Source of the DNA: Agelas oroides
Lineage: Eukaryota; Porifera; Demospongiae; Agelasida; Agelasidae
DNA length: 64,000 bases
Reading direction: 5' to 3'
Assembly (NCBI GenBank): GCA_949130485.1
Contig: OX422186.1
Location: 7,316,792-7,380,791 of the forward strand
Of this stretch, positions 12,943-25,268 are shown one piece after another. Under the pieces are notes generated by a model. That model searched no databases. It was not told the DNA's origin and saw only the letters and a program-made list of their open reading frames with translations. Position 1 is the first letter of the stretch, and each line of letters begins with the position of its first letter. Both the position numbers and the translations under genes were made by a program.

Positions 12943-13550
12943 AAGCTATGGGAATGGAGAGTTTAAAAATGGAAACCTTTTGTCGGTGCAAAAGGCGCAC
13001 AAAGTTGTACGGGCCGTCCAATATCGCCTTCCTCAGCAGCGCCATATACTGCCGTCAAAGGAAATTCGCGTACATTCGCGAGTATGCCTAGTCAGGTACA
13101 AACGTTGCACTAATGCAAGGTGCATATAATCCAGAAGCTATGGGAATGGAGAGTTTAAAAATGGAATCCTTTTGTCGGTGCAATGGGCGCACAAAGCTGT
13201 ACGGGTCGTCCAATGTCGCCTTCCACAGCAGCGCCATATAGTGCCGTCATTGGAAATTCTCGTACATTCGCGAGTATGCCTAGCCCGGTACAAACGTTGC
13301 ACTAATGCAAGGTTCATATAATCCAGAAGCTATGGGAAAGGAGAGTTTAAAAATGGAAACCTTTTGTCGGTGCAAAAGGTGCAGAAAGTTGTACGGGCCG
13401 TCCAATGTCGACTTCCCCAGCAGCGCCATATAGTGCCGTCAATGAAAATTCTCGTACATTCGCGAGTATGCCTAGCCCGGTACAAACGTTGCACTAATAC
13501 AAGGTGCATATAATCCAGAAGCTATGGGAATGGAGAGTTTAAAAATGGAA
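12700..13550. repeat. Segment duplicated at 14620-15470 (offset 1919 bp)
   Basis: Four to five monomers recur ten monomers (minus one base) later. The rare marker GCCTAGTCAGGTAC occurs near 13087 and 15006, and AAAGGTGCAGAAAG near 13376 and 15295. This nests inside the wider 11.5-17.2 kb mosaic, where the GTCCAAAAATGGAAACATTTT subfamily alternates with others. Confidence 0.7.
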
Positions 13551-16500
13551 ACCTTTTCTCGGTGCAAAAGGTGCACAAATTTGTACGGGCCGTCCAATGT
13601 CGACTTCCCCAGCAGCGCCATATAGTGCTGTCAATGGAAATTCGCGTACATTCGCGAGTATGTCTAGCCCGGTACAAACCTTGCACTAATACAAGGTGCA
13701 TATAATCCAGAAGCTATGGGAATGGAGAGTTTAAAATTGGAAACCTTTTGTCGGTGCAAAGGGAGCACAAAGCTGTACCGGCCTTCCAATGTCGCTTCCA
13801 CAGCAGCGCCATATAGTGCTGTCAATGGAAATTCGCGTACATTCGCGAGTATGCCTAGACCGGTACAAACGTTGCACTAATGCAAGGTGCATATAATCCA
13901 GAAGCTATGGGAATGGAGAGTCCAAAAATGGAAACATTTTGTCGGTGCAAAAGGCGCACAAATCTGTACGGGCCGTCCAATGTCGCCTACCACAGCAGCG
14001 CCATATAGTGCCGTCAATGAAAATTCTCGTATATTCGCGAGTATGCCTAGCCCGGTACAAACGTTGCACTAATACAAGGTTCATATAATCCAGAAGCTAT
14101 GGGAATGGAGAGTTTACAAATGGAAACCTTTTGACGGTGCAATAGGCAAACATATTTGTAAGGGCCGTCCAATGTCGCCTTCCACAGCAGCGCCATATAG
14201 TGCCGTCAATGGAAATTCGCGTACATTCGCGAGTATGTCTAGCCCGGTACAAACGTTCCACTAATGCAAGGTGCATAAAATCAAGAAGCAATGGGAATGG
14301 AGAGTCTAAAAATTCAAACCTTTTGTCGATGCAAAAGGCGCACAAATCTGTACGGGCAGTCCAATGTCGCCTTCCACAGCAGCGCCATATAGTGCCGTCA
14401 ATGGAAATTCTCGTACCTTCGCGAGTATGCCTAGCCCGGTACAAACGTTGCACTAATGCAAGGTGCATATAATCCAGAAGCTATGGGAATGGAGAGTCCA
14501 AAAATGGAAACATTTTGTCGGCGCAAAAGGCGCACAAATCTGTACGGGCCGTCCAATGTCGCCTACCACAGCAGCGCCATATAGCGCCTTCAATGGAAAT
14601 TCGCGTACATTCGCGAGTATGCCTAGACCGGTACAAACGTTGCACTAATGCAAGGTGCATATAATCCAGAAGCTATGGGAATGGAGAGTCCAAAAATGGA
14701 AACATTTTGTCGGTGCAAAAGGCGCACAAATCTGTACGGGCCGTCCAATGTCGCCTACCACAGCAGCGCCATATAGTGCCGTCAATGAAAATTCTCGAAC
14801 ATTCGCGAGTATGCCTAGCCCGGTACAAACGTTGCACTAATGCAAGGTGCATATAATCCAGAAGCTATGGGAATGGAGAGTTTAAAAATGGAAACCTTTT
14901 GTCGGTGCAAAAGGCGCACAAAGTTGTACAGGCCGTCCAATATCGCCTTCCTCAGCAGCGCCATATACTGCCGTCAAAGGAAATTCGCGTACATTCGCGA
15001 GTATGCCTAGTCAGGTACAAACGTTGCACTAATGCAAGGTGCATATAATCCAGAAGCTATGGGAATGGAGAGTTTAAAAATGGAATCCTTTTGTCGGTGC
15101 AATGGGCGCACAAAGCTGTACGGGTCGTCCAATGTCGCCTTCCACAGCAGCGCCATATAGTGCCGTCATTGGAAATTCTCGTACATTCGCGAGTATGCCT
15201 AGCCCGGTACAAACGTTGCACTAATGCAAGGTTCATATAATCCAGAAGCTATGGGAAAGGAGAGTTTAAAAATGGAAACCTTTTGTCGGTGCAAAAGGTG
15301 CAGAAAGTTGTACGGGCCGTCCAATGTCGACTTCCCCAGCAGCGCCATATAGTGCCGTCAATGAAAATTCTCGTACATTCGCGAGTATGCCTAGCCCGGT
15401 ACAAACGTTGCACTAATACAAGGTGCATATAATCCAGAAGCTATGGGAATGGAGAGTTTAAAAATGGAAACCTTTTGTCGGTGCAAAAGGTGCACAAATT
15501 TGTACGGGCCGTCCAATGTCGACTTCCCCAGCAGCGCCATATAGTGCCGTCAATGGAAATTCGCGTACATTCGCGAGTATGCCTAGACCGGTACAAACGT
15601 TGCACTAATACAAGGTGCATATAATCCAGAAGCTATGGGAATGGAGAGTTTAAAATTGGAAACCTTTTATCGGTGCAAAGGGAGCACAAAGCTGTACCGG
15701 CCTTCCAATGTCGCTTCCACAGAAGCGCCATATAGTACCGTCAATGAAAATTCTCGTATATTCGCGAGTATGCCTAGCCCGGTACAAACGTTGCACTAAT
15801 ACAAGGTTCATATAATCCAGAAGCTATGGGAATGGAGAGTTTACAAATGGAAACCTTTTGACGGTGCAATAGGCAAACAAATTTGTAAGGGCCGTCCAAT
15901 GTCGCCTTCCACAGCAGCGCCATATAGTGCCGTCAATGGAAATTCGCGTACATTCGCGAGTATGTCTAGCCCGGTACAAACGTTCCACTAATGCAAGGTG
16001 CATATAATCAAGAAGCAATGGGAATGGAGAGTCTAAAAATTCAAACCTTTTGTCGATGCAAAAGGCGCACAAATCTGTACGGGCAGTCCAATGTCGCCTT
16101 CCACAGCAGCGCCATATAGTGCCGTCAATGGAAATTCTCGTACTTTCGCGAGTATGCCTAGCCCGGTACAAACGTTGCACTAATGCAAGGTGCATATAAT
16201 CCAGAAGCTATGGGAATGGAGAGTCCAAAAATGGAAACATTTTGTCGGCGCAAAAGGCGCACAAATCTGTACGGGCCGTCCAATGTCGCCTACCACAGCA
16301 GCGCCATATAGCGCCGTCAATGAAAATTCTCGTATTTTCGCGAGTATGCCTAGCCCGGTACAAACGTTGCACTAATGCAAGGTTCATATAATCCAGAAGC
16401 TATGGGAAAGGAGAGTTTAAAAATGGAAACCTTTTATCGGTGCAAAAGGTGCACAAAGTTGTACGGACCGTCCAATGTCGCCTTCACACGCAGCGCCATA

Positions 16501-19500
16501 TAGTGCCGTCAATGGAAATTAGCGTACATTCGCGAGTACTCCTAGCCCGGTACAAACGTTGCACTAATGCAAGGTGAATATAATCCAGAAGCTATGGGAA
16601 TGGAGAGTTTAAAAATGGAAACATTTTGTCGGTGCAAAGGGCGCACAAAATTCTACGGGCCGTCCAATGTCGCCTTCCACAGCAGCGCCATATACTGCCG
16701 TCAATGAAAATTCTCGTACATTCGCGAGTATGCCTAGCCCGTTACAAACCTTGCACTAATGCAAGATGCATATAATCCAGAAGCAATGGGAATGGAGAGT
16801 TTCAAATTGGAAACCTTTTATCGGTGCAAAGGGAGCACAAAGCTGTACCGGCCTTCCAATGTCGCTTCCACAGCAGCGCCATATAGTGCCGTCAATGGAA
16901 ATTCGCGTACATTCGCGAGTATGCCTAGACCGGTACAAACGTTGCACTAATGCAAGGTGCATATAATCCAGAAGCTATGGGAATGGAGAGTCCAAAAATG
17001 GAAACATTTTGTCGGTGCAAAAGGCGCACAAATCTGTACGGGCCGTCCAATGTCGCCTACCACAGCAGCGCCATATAGTGCCGTCAATGAAAATTCTCGA
17101 ACTTTCGCGAGTATGCCTAGCCCGGTACAAACGTTGCACTAATGCAAGGTGCATATAATCCAGAAGCTTTGGGAATGGAGAGTTTAAAAATGGAAACCTT
17201 TTGTCGGTGCAAAAGGCGCACAAAGTTGTACGGGCCGTCCAATGTCGCCTTCCTCAGCAGCGCCATATAGTGCCGTCAATGAAAATTCTCGTACATTCGC
17301 GTGTATGCCTAGCCCGGTACAAACGTTTCACTAATGCAAGGTTCATATAATCCAGAAGCTATGGGAATGGAGAGTTTAAAAATGGAATCCTTTTGTCGGT
17401 GCAACGGGCGCACAAAGCTGTATGGGTCGTCCAATGTCGCCTTCCCCGGCAGCAACATATAGTGCCGTCAATGGAAATTCTCGTACTTTCGCGAGTATGC
17501 CTAACCCGGTACAAACGTTGCACTAATACAAGGTGCATATAAACCAGAAGCTTTGGGAATGGAGAGTTTAAAAATGGAATCCTTTTGTCGGTGCAATGGG
17601 CGCACAAAGCTGTACGGGTCGTCCAATGTCGCCTTCCCCAGCAGCACCATATAGTGCCGTCATTGGAAATACTCGTACTTTCGCGAGTATGCTTAGCCCG
17701 GTGCAAACGTTGCACTAATGCAAGGTTCATATAATCCAGAAGCTATGGGAAAGGAGAGTTTAAAAATGGAAACCTTTTGTCGGTGCAAAAGGTGCACAAA
17801 GTTGTACGGACCGTCCAATGCAGACTTCCTCAGCAGCGCCATATAGTGCTGTCAATGGAAATTCGCGTACATTCGAGAGTATGCATAGCCTGGTACAAAC
17901 GTTGCACTAATACAAGGTGCATATAATCCAGAAGCTATGGCAATGGAGAGTTTAAAAATGGAAACCTTTTGTCGGTGCAAAGGGAGCACAAAGCTTTACC
18001 GGCCTTCCAATGTCGCCTTCCACAGCAGCGCCATATAGTGCCGTCAATGAAAATTCTCGTACTTTCGCGAGTATGCCTAGCCCGGTACAAACGTTCCACT
18101 AATGCAAGGTTCATATAATCCAGAAGCTATGGGAATGGAGAGTTTAAAAATGGAATCCTTTTGACGGTGCAATGGGCGAACAAAGCTGTACGGGTCGTCC
18201 AATGTCGCCTTCCCCAGCAGCGCCATATAGTGCCGTCAATGAAAATTCTAGTACTTTCGCGAGTATGCCTAGTCCGGTACAAACGTTGCACTAATGCAAG
18301 GTGCATATAATCCAGAAGCTATGGGAAAGGAGAGTTTAAAAATGGAAACCTTTTGTCGGTGCAAAAGGTGCACAAAGTTGTACGGTCCGTCCAATGTCGA
18401 CTTCCCCAGCAGCGCCATATAGTGCTGTCAAAGAAATTCGCGTATATTCGCGAGTGTGCATAGCCCGGTACAAACGTTGCACTAATACAAGGTGCATATA
18501 ATCCAGAAGCTATGGGAATGGAGAGTTTAAAAATGGAAACCTTTTGTCGGTGCAAAATGAGCACAAAGCTGTACCGGCCTTCCAATGTCGCCTTCCACAG
18601 CAGCGCCATATAGTGCTGTCAATGGAAATTCTCGTACTTTCGCGAGTATGCCTAGCCCGGTACAAACGTTGCACTAATGCAAGGTTCATATAATCCAGAA
18701 GCTATGGGAAAGGAGAGTTTAAAAATGGAAACCTTTTGTCGGTGCAAAAGGTGCACAAAGTTGTACGGGCCGTCCAATGTCGACTTCCCCAGCAGCGCCA
18801 TATAGTGCTGTCAATGGAAATTAGCGTACATTCGCGAGTACGCATAGCCTGGTAGAAACGTTGCACTAATACAAGGTGCATATAATCCAGAAGCTATGGG
18901 AATGGAGAGTTTAAAAATGGAATCCTTTTTTCGGTGCAAAGGGAGCACAAAGCTGTACCGGCCTTCCAATGTCGCCTTCCACAGCAGCGCCATATAGTGC
19001 CGTCAATGAAAATTCTCGTACTTTCGCGAGTATGCCTAGCCCGGTACAAACGTTGCACTAATGCAAGGTTCATATAATCCAGAAGCTATGGGAAAGGAGA
19101 GTTTAAAAATGGAAACCTTTTGTCGGTGCAAATAGTGCACAAAGTTGTACGGCCCGTCCAATGTCGCCTTCCCCAGCAGCGCCATATAGTGCCGTCAATG
19201 GAAATTTGCGTACATTCGCGAGTATGCCTTGCCCGGTACAAACGTTGCACTAATACAAGGTGCATATAATCCAGAAGCTATGGGAATGGAAAGTTTAAAA
19301 ATGGAATCCTTTTGTCGGTGCAATGGGCGCACAAAGCTGTACGGGTCGTCCAATTTCGCCTTCCCCAGCAGCGCCATATAGTGCCGTCAATGGAAATTCT
19401 CGTACATTCGCGAGATTGCCTAGCCCGGTACAAACGTTGCACTAATGCAAGGTGCATATAATCCAGAAGCTATGGGAATGGAGAGTTTAAAAATGGAATC

Positions 19501-20399
19501 CTTTTCTCGGTGCAATGGGCGCACAAAGCTGTACGGGTCGTCCAATCTCGCCTTCCCCAACAGCGCCATATAGTGCCGTCAATGGAAATTCTCGTACTAT
19601 CGCGTGTATGCCTAGCCCGGTACAAACGTTGCACTAATGCAAGGTTCATATAATCCAGAAGCTATGGGAAAGGACAGTTTAAAAATGGAAACCTTTTGTC
19701 GGTGCAATGGGCGCACAAACCTGTACGTGTCGTCCAATGTCGCCTTCCCCAGCAGCGACATATAGTGCCGTCAATGGAAATTCTCGTACTTTCGCGAGTA
19801 TGCCTAGCCCGGTACAAACGTTGCACTAATGCAAGGTTCATATAATCCAGAAGCTATGGGAATGGAGAGTTTAAAAATGGAATCCTTTTGTCGGTGCAAT
19901 GGGCGCACAAAGTTGTACGGGTCGTCCAATGTCGCCTTCCCCAGCAGCGCCATATAGTGCCGTCAATGGAAATTCTCGTACTTTCGCGAGTATGCCTAGC
20001 CCGGTACAAACGTTGCACTAATGCAAGGTTCATATAATCCAGAAGCTATGGGAAAGGAGAGTTTAAAAATGGAAACCTTTTGTCGGTGCAAAAGGTGCAC
20101 AAAGTTGTACGGTCCGTCCAATGTCGACTTCCCCATCAGCGCCATATAGTGCTGTCAATGAAAATTCTCGTACTTTCTCGAGTATGCCTAGCCCGGTACA
20201 AACGTTGCACTAATGCAAGGTTCATATAATCCAGAAGCTATGGGAAAGGAGAGTTTAAAAATGGAAACCTTTTGTCGGTGCAAAAGGCTCACAAACTTGT
20301 ACGGGCCGTCCAAAGTCGCCTTCCACAGCAGCGCCATATAGTGCCGTCAATGAAAATTCTAGTACCTTCGCGAGTATGCCTAGCCCGGTACAAACGTTG

Positions 20400-20422
20400 T
20401 CCCACTCCACTATCTATGGTTG
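20400..20422. other. 23-bp non-satellite insertion within a monomer
   Basis: The usual CAAACGTTGCACTAATG is split after CAAACGTTG by 23 bp: TCCCACTCCACTATCTATG followed by GTTG. The tetranucleotide GTTG thus flanks a 19-bp foreign core on both sides, as expected for a small insertion with a 4-bp target duplication or for end-joining at microhomology. The core is unlike any part of the monomer. No family can be assigned. Confidence 0.9.
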
Positions 20423-21451
20423 CACTAATGCAAGGTTCATATAATCAAGAAGCTATGGGAAAGGAGAGTTTAAAAATGGAAACCTTCTGTCGGTGCAAAA
20501 GGTGCACAAAGTTGTACGGGCCGTCCAATGTCGACTTCCCCAGCAGCGCCATATAGTGCCGTCAAAGGAAATTCGCGTACATTCGCGAGTATGCATAGCC
20601 CGGTACAAACGTTGCACTAATGCAAGGTGCATATAATCCAGAAGCTATGGGAATGGAGAGTGTAAAAATGGAAATCTTTTGTCGGTGCAAAAGGCTCACA
20701 AACTTGTACGGGCCGTCCAAAGTCGCCTTCCCCAGCTGCGACATATAGTGCCTCAATGGAAATTCGCGTACATTCGCGAGTATGCCTAGCCCGGTACAAA
20801 CGTTGCACTAATGCAAGGTGCATATAATCCAGAAGCTATGGGAATGGAGAGTTTAAAAATTGCTTGCTTTTTTCGGTGCAAAAGGCGCACAAAGCTGTAC
20901 CGGCCGTCCAATGTCGCCTTCCACAGCAGCGCCATGTAGTGCCGTCAATGGAAATTCGCGTACATTCTCGAGTATGCCTAGCCCGGTAGAAACGTTGCAC
21001 TAATGCAAGGTGCGTATAATCCAGAAGCTATGGGAATGGAGAGTCTAAAAATGGAAACCTTTTGTCGGTGCAAAAGGTGCACAAAGCTGTACGGGCCATC
21101 CAACATCGCTTTCGACAGCAGCGCCATATGGTGCCGTCAGTGGAAATTCGCGTACATTCGCGAGTATGCCTAACCCGGTACAAACGTTGCACTAATGCAA
21201 GGTGCATATAATCCAGAAGCTATGGGAATGGAGAGTTTAAAAATTGAATGCTTTTGTCGGTGTAAAAGGCGCACAAAGCTGTACCGGCCGTCCAATGTCG
21301 CCTTCCACAGCAGCGCCATATAGTGCAGTCAATGGAAATTCGCGTACATTCGCGAGGATGCCTAGCCCGGTACAAACGTTGCACTAATGCAAGGTGCGTA
21401 TAATCCAGAAGCTATGGGAATGGACAGTCTAAAAATGGAAACCTTTTGTCG

Positions 21452-21466
21452 GTGCGAAAGGCGCAC
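21452..21466. other. H3 variant GTGCG/CGCAC with five base pairs
   Basis: The innermost position pair is G-C here, A-T in the GTGCA/TGCAC subfamily and mismatched A-C in the commonest form. The variant recurs at 25291-25305 and 31626-31640 and in their copies 25,356 bp further on. It is one base from the common form, so it gives weaker covariation evidence than the double changes in H1. Confidence 0.6.
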
Positions 21467-21707
21467 AAAGTTGTACGGGACGTCCAATGTCACCTTCCAC
21501 AGCAGCGCCATACAGTGCCGTCAAAGGAAATTCGCGATTATTCGCAAGTATGCCTAGCTCGGTGCAAAGGTTGCACTAACGTAAGATGCATATATTCCAG
21601 AAGCTATGGGGATGGAGAGTTTTAAAACGGAAAACTTTTTTCAGTGCAAAAGGCGCACAAAGCTGTATGCGCCGTCCAATGTTGCCTTCCACAGCAGCGC
21701 TATATAG

Positions 21708-21715
21708 TGACGTCA
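21708..21715. promoter_or_regulatory. TGACGTCA (perfect CRE/ATF palindrome) in variant monomers
   Basis: In a minority of monomers ATAGTGCCGTCAATGG is changed to ATAGTGACGTCAATGG, creating the palindrome TGACGTCA, the consensus CREB/ATF binding site. The sites are 21708, 22859, 25547, 26698 and 31882, with copies at 47064, 48215, 50903, 52054 and 57238. A single C-to-A change suffices, and the sites share descent through duplication, so chance is the simplest explanation. Regulatory function is not supported by anything else nearby. Confidence 0.35.
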
Positions 21716-24700
21716 ATGGAAATTCGCGTACATTCGTTAGTATGCCTAGCCCGGTACAAACGTTGCACAAATGCAAGGTGCATATAATCCAGAAACTATG
21801 TGAATGGAGAGTCTAAAAATGGAAACCTTTTGTCGGTGCAAAAGGCGCACAAAGTTATACGCGCAGTCCAATGTCGCCTTCCACAGCAGCGCCATACAGT
21901 GCAGTCAATGGAAATTCGCGTACATTCGCGAGTATGCCTAGCCCGGTACAAACGTTGCACTAATGCAAGGTACATATAATCCAGAAGCTATGGGAATGAA
22001 GAGTTTAAAAATGGAAACCTTTAGACGGTGCAAAAGGCGCACAAAGTTGTACGGGCCGTCCAGTGTCGCCTTCCACAGCAGCGCCATATAGTGCCGTCAA
22101 TGAAAATTCGCGTACATTCGCGAGTATGCCTAGCCCGGTACAAACGTTCCACTAATGCAAGGTGCATATAATCCAGAAGCTATGGGAATGGAGAGTTTAA
22201 AAATGGAAACCTTTTGTCGGTGCAAAAGGCGCACAAAGCTGTACGGACCATCGAATGTCGCCTTCGACATCAGCGCCATCTAGTGCCGTCAATAGAAATT
22301 CGCGTACATTCGTGAGTATGGCTAGCCCGGTGCAAAGGTTGCACTAATGTAAGGTGCATATAATCTACAAGCTATGGGAATGGAGAGTTTAAACATGGAA
22401 ACCTTTAGTCGATGCAAAAGGCACACAAAGCCGTACCGGACGTCCAATGTCGCCTTCGCAGCAGCGCCAAATAGTGCCGTCAATGGAAATTTGCGTACAT
22501 TGGCGAGTATGCCTAGCCCAGCACAAACGTTCCACCAATGCAAGGTGCATATAATCCAGAAGCTATGGGAATGGAGAGTTTAAAAATGGAAACCTTTTGT
22601 CGATGCAAAAGGCGCACTAAGCTGTACGGGCCGTCCAATGTCTCCATCCACAGCAGCGCCATATAGTGCCGTCAATGGAAATTCGCGTATATTCGCGAGA
22701 ATGCCTAGCCCGGTACAAACGTTGCACTAATGCAAGGTGAATATAATCCAGAAGCTATGGGAATGGAGAGTTTACAAATGGAAACCTTTTGACGGTGCAA
22801 TAGGCAAACAAATTTGTAAGGGCCGTCCAATGTCGCCTTCCACAGCAGCGCCATATAGTGACGTCAATGGAAATTCGCGTACATTCGTTAGTATGCCTAG
22901 CCCGGTACAAACGTTGCACTAATGCAAGGTTCATATAATCCAGAAGCAATGGGAATGGAGAGTTTAAAAATGGAATCCTTTTGTCGGTGCAATGGGCGCA
23001 CAAAGTTGTACGGGTCGTCCAATGTCGCCTTCCCCAGCAGCGCCATATAGTACCGTCAATGGAAATTCTCGTAATTTCGCGAGTATGCCTAGCCCGGTAC
23101 AAACGTTGCACTAACGCAAGGTTCATATAATCCAGAAGCTATGGGAAAGGAGAGTTTAAAAATGGAAACCTTCTGTCGGTGCAAAAGGTGCACAAAGTTG
23201 TACGGGCCGTCCAATGTCGACTTCCCCAGCAGCGCCATATAGTGCTGTCAATGGAAATTCGCGTACATTCGCGAGTATGCATAGCCCGGTACAAACGTTG
23301 CACTAATACAAGGTGCATATAATCCAGAAGCTATGGGAATGGAGAGTTTAAAAATGGAATACTTTTGTCGGTGCAAAAGGTGCACAAAGTTGTACGGGCC
23401 GTCCAATGTCGACTTCCCCAGCAGCGCCATATAGTGCTGTCAATGGAAATTCGCGTATATTCGCGAGTATGCCTAGCCCGGTACAAACGTTGCACTAATA
23501 CAAGGTGCATATAATCCAGAAGCTATGGGAAAGGAGAGTTTAAAAATGGAAACCTTTTGTCGGTGCAAAAGGCGCACAAAGCTGTACCGGCCTTCCAATG
23601 TCGCCTTCCCCAGCCGCGCCATATAGTGCTGTCAATGGAAATTCGTGTACATTCGCGAGTATGCATAGCCTGGTACAAACGTTGCACTAATACAAGGTGC
23701 ATATAATCCAGAAGCTATGGGAATGGAGAGTTTAAAAATGGAAACCTTTTGTCGGTGCAAACGGAGCACAAAGCTGTACCGGCCTTCCAATGTCGCCTTC
23801 CACAGCAGCGCCATATAGTGCCGTCAATGAAAATTCTCGTAATTTCGCGAGTATGCCTAGCCCGGTACAAACGTTGCACTAATGCAAGGTTCATATAATC
23901 CAGAAACTATGGGAAAGGAGAGTTTTAAAATGGAAACCTTTTGTCGGTGTAAAAGGTGCACAAAGTTGTACGGGCCGTCCAATGTCGACTTCCCCAGCAG
24001 CGCCATATAGTGCTGTCAACGAAAATTCGCGTACATTCGGGAGTATTCCTTGCCCGGTACAAACGTTGCACTAATACAAGGTGCATATAATCCAGAAGCT
24101 ATGGGAATGGAGAGTTTATAAATGGAATCCTTTTGTCGGTGCAATGGGCGCACAAAGCTGTACGGGTCGTCCAATGTCGCCTTCCCCAGCAGCGCCAAAT
24201 AGTGCCGCCAATGGAAATTCTCGTACTTTCGCGAGATTGCCTAGCCCGGTACAAACGTTGCACTAATGCAAGGTGCATATAATCCAGAAGCTATGGGAAT
24301 GGAGAGTTTAAAAATGGAATCCTTTTGTCGGTGCAATGGGCGCACAAAGCTGTACGGGTCGTCCAATGTCGCCTTCCCCAGCAGCGCCATACAGTGCCGT
24401 CAATGGAAATTCTCGTACTTTCGCGAGTATGCCTAGCCCGGTACAAACGTTGCACTAATGCAAGGTTCATATAATCCAGAAGCTATGGGAAAGGAGAGTT
24501 TAAAAATGGAAACCTTTTGTCGGTGCAAAGGGAGCACAAACCTGTACGGGTCGTCCAAATTCGCCTTCCTCATCAGCGCCATATAGTGCCGTCAATGGAA
24601 ATTCCCTTACATTTGGGAGTATGCCTAGCCTGATACAAACGTTACACTAAGGCAAAGTGCATATAATCCAGAAGCTATGGGAATGGAGAGTTTAAAAATG

Positions 24701-25268
24701 GAATCCTTTTGTCGGTGCAATGGGCGCACAAAGCTGTACGGGTCGTCCAATGTCGCCTTCCCCAGAAGCGCTATATAGTGCTGTCAATGGAAATTCTCGT
24801 ACTTTCGCGAGTATGCCTAGCCCGGTACAAACGTTGCACTAATGCAAGGTTCATATAATCCAGAAGCTATGGGAATGGAGAGTTTAAAAATGGAATCCTT
24901 TTGTCGGTGCAATGGGCGCACAAAGCTGTACGTGTCGTCCAATGTCGCCTTCCCCAGAAGCGCTATATAGTGCTGTCAATGGAAATTCTCGTACTTTCGC
25001 GAGTATGCCTAGCCCGGTACAAACGTTGCACTAATGCAAGGTTCATATAATCCAGAAGCTATGGGAATGGAGAGTTTAAAAATGGAATCCTTTTCTCGGT
25101 GCAATGGGCGCACAAAGCTGTACGGGTCGTCCAATTTCGCCTTCCACAGCAGCGCCATATAGTGCCGTCAATGGAAATTCTCGTACTTTCGCGAGTATGC
25201 CTAGCCCGGTACAAACGTTGCACTAATGCAAGGTGCATATAATCCAGAAGCTATGGGAATGGAGAGTT

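Larger units (their letters stand above)
20840..22740. repeat. Island of edge-like divergent monomers inside the homogeneous core
   Basis: About ten monomers here carry many private changes, for example ATTGCTTGCTTTTTTCGG, ACCATCCAACATCGC, GCGATTATTCGCAAG and ACATCAGCGCCATCTAG. They resemble the right-edge monomers more than the surrounding core. ACGGACCATC at 22243 and the following 170 bp or so closely match 57581 onward. Related islands lie at about 25.27-26.58 kb and 30.96-32.15 kb, with their copies 25,356 bp further on. Confidence 0.75.
21430..25268. repeat. 3839-bp (20-monomer) unit, first copy
   Basis: This block recurs immediately downstream at an offset of 3839 bp. The GTGCGAAAGGCGCAC hairpin lies at 21452 and 25291, and the TGACGTCA variants at 21708/25547 and 22859/26698. 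The block begins with edge-like, individually divergent monomers (about 21.4-22.7 kb) and ends with homogenised ones. The second copy lacks one monomer near its end: the AATGGAATCCTTTTCTCGG marker lies at about 25081 here but 28737 there. The same pair exists in the distal large copy at about 46786-50624. Confidence 0.85.

Noticed and set aside
18319..18609. 96-codon minus-strand frame
   Set aside because: It joins two different monomer frames through a one-base deletion (CAAAGAAATTC instead of CAATGGAAATTC); a frameshift fusion of satellite shadows.
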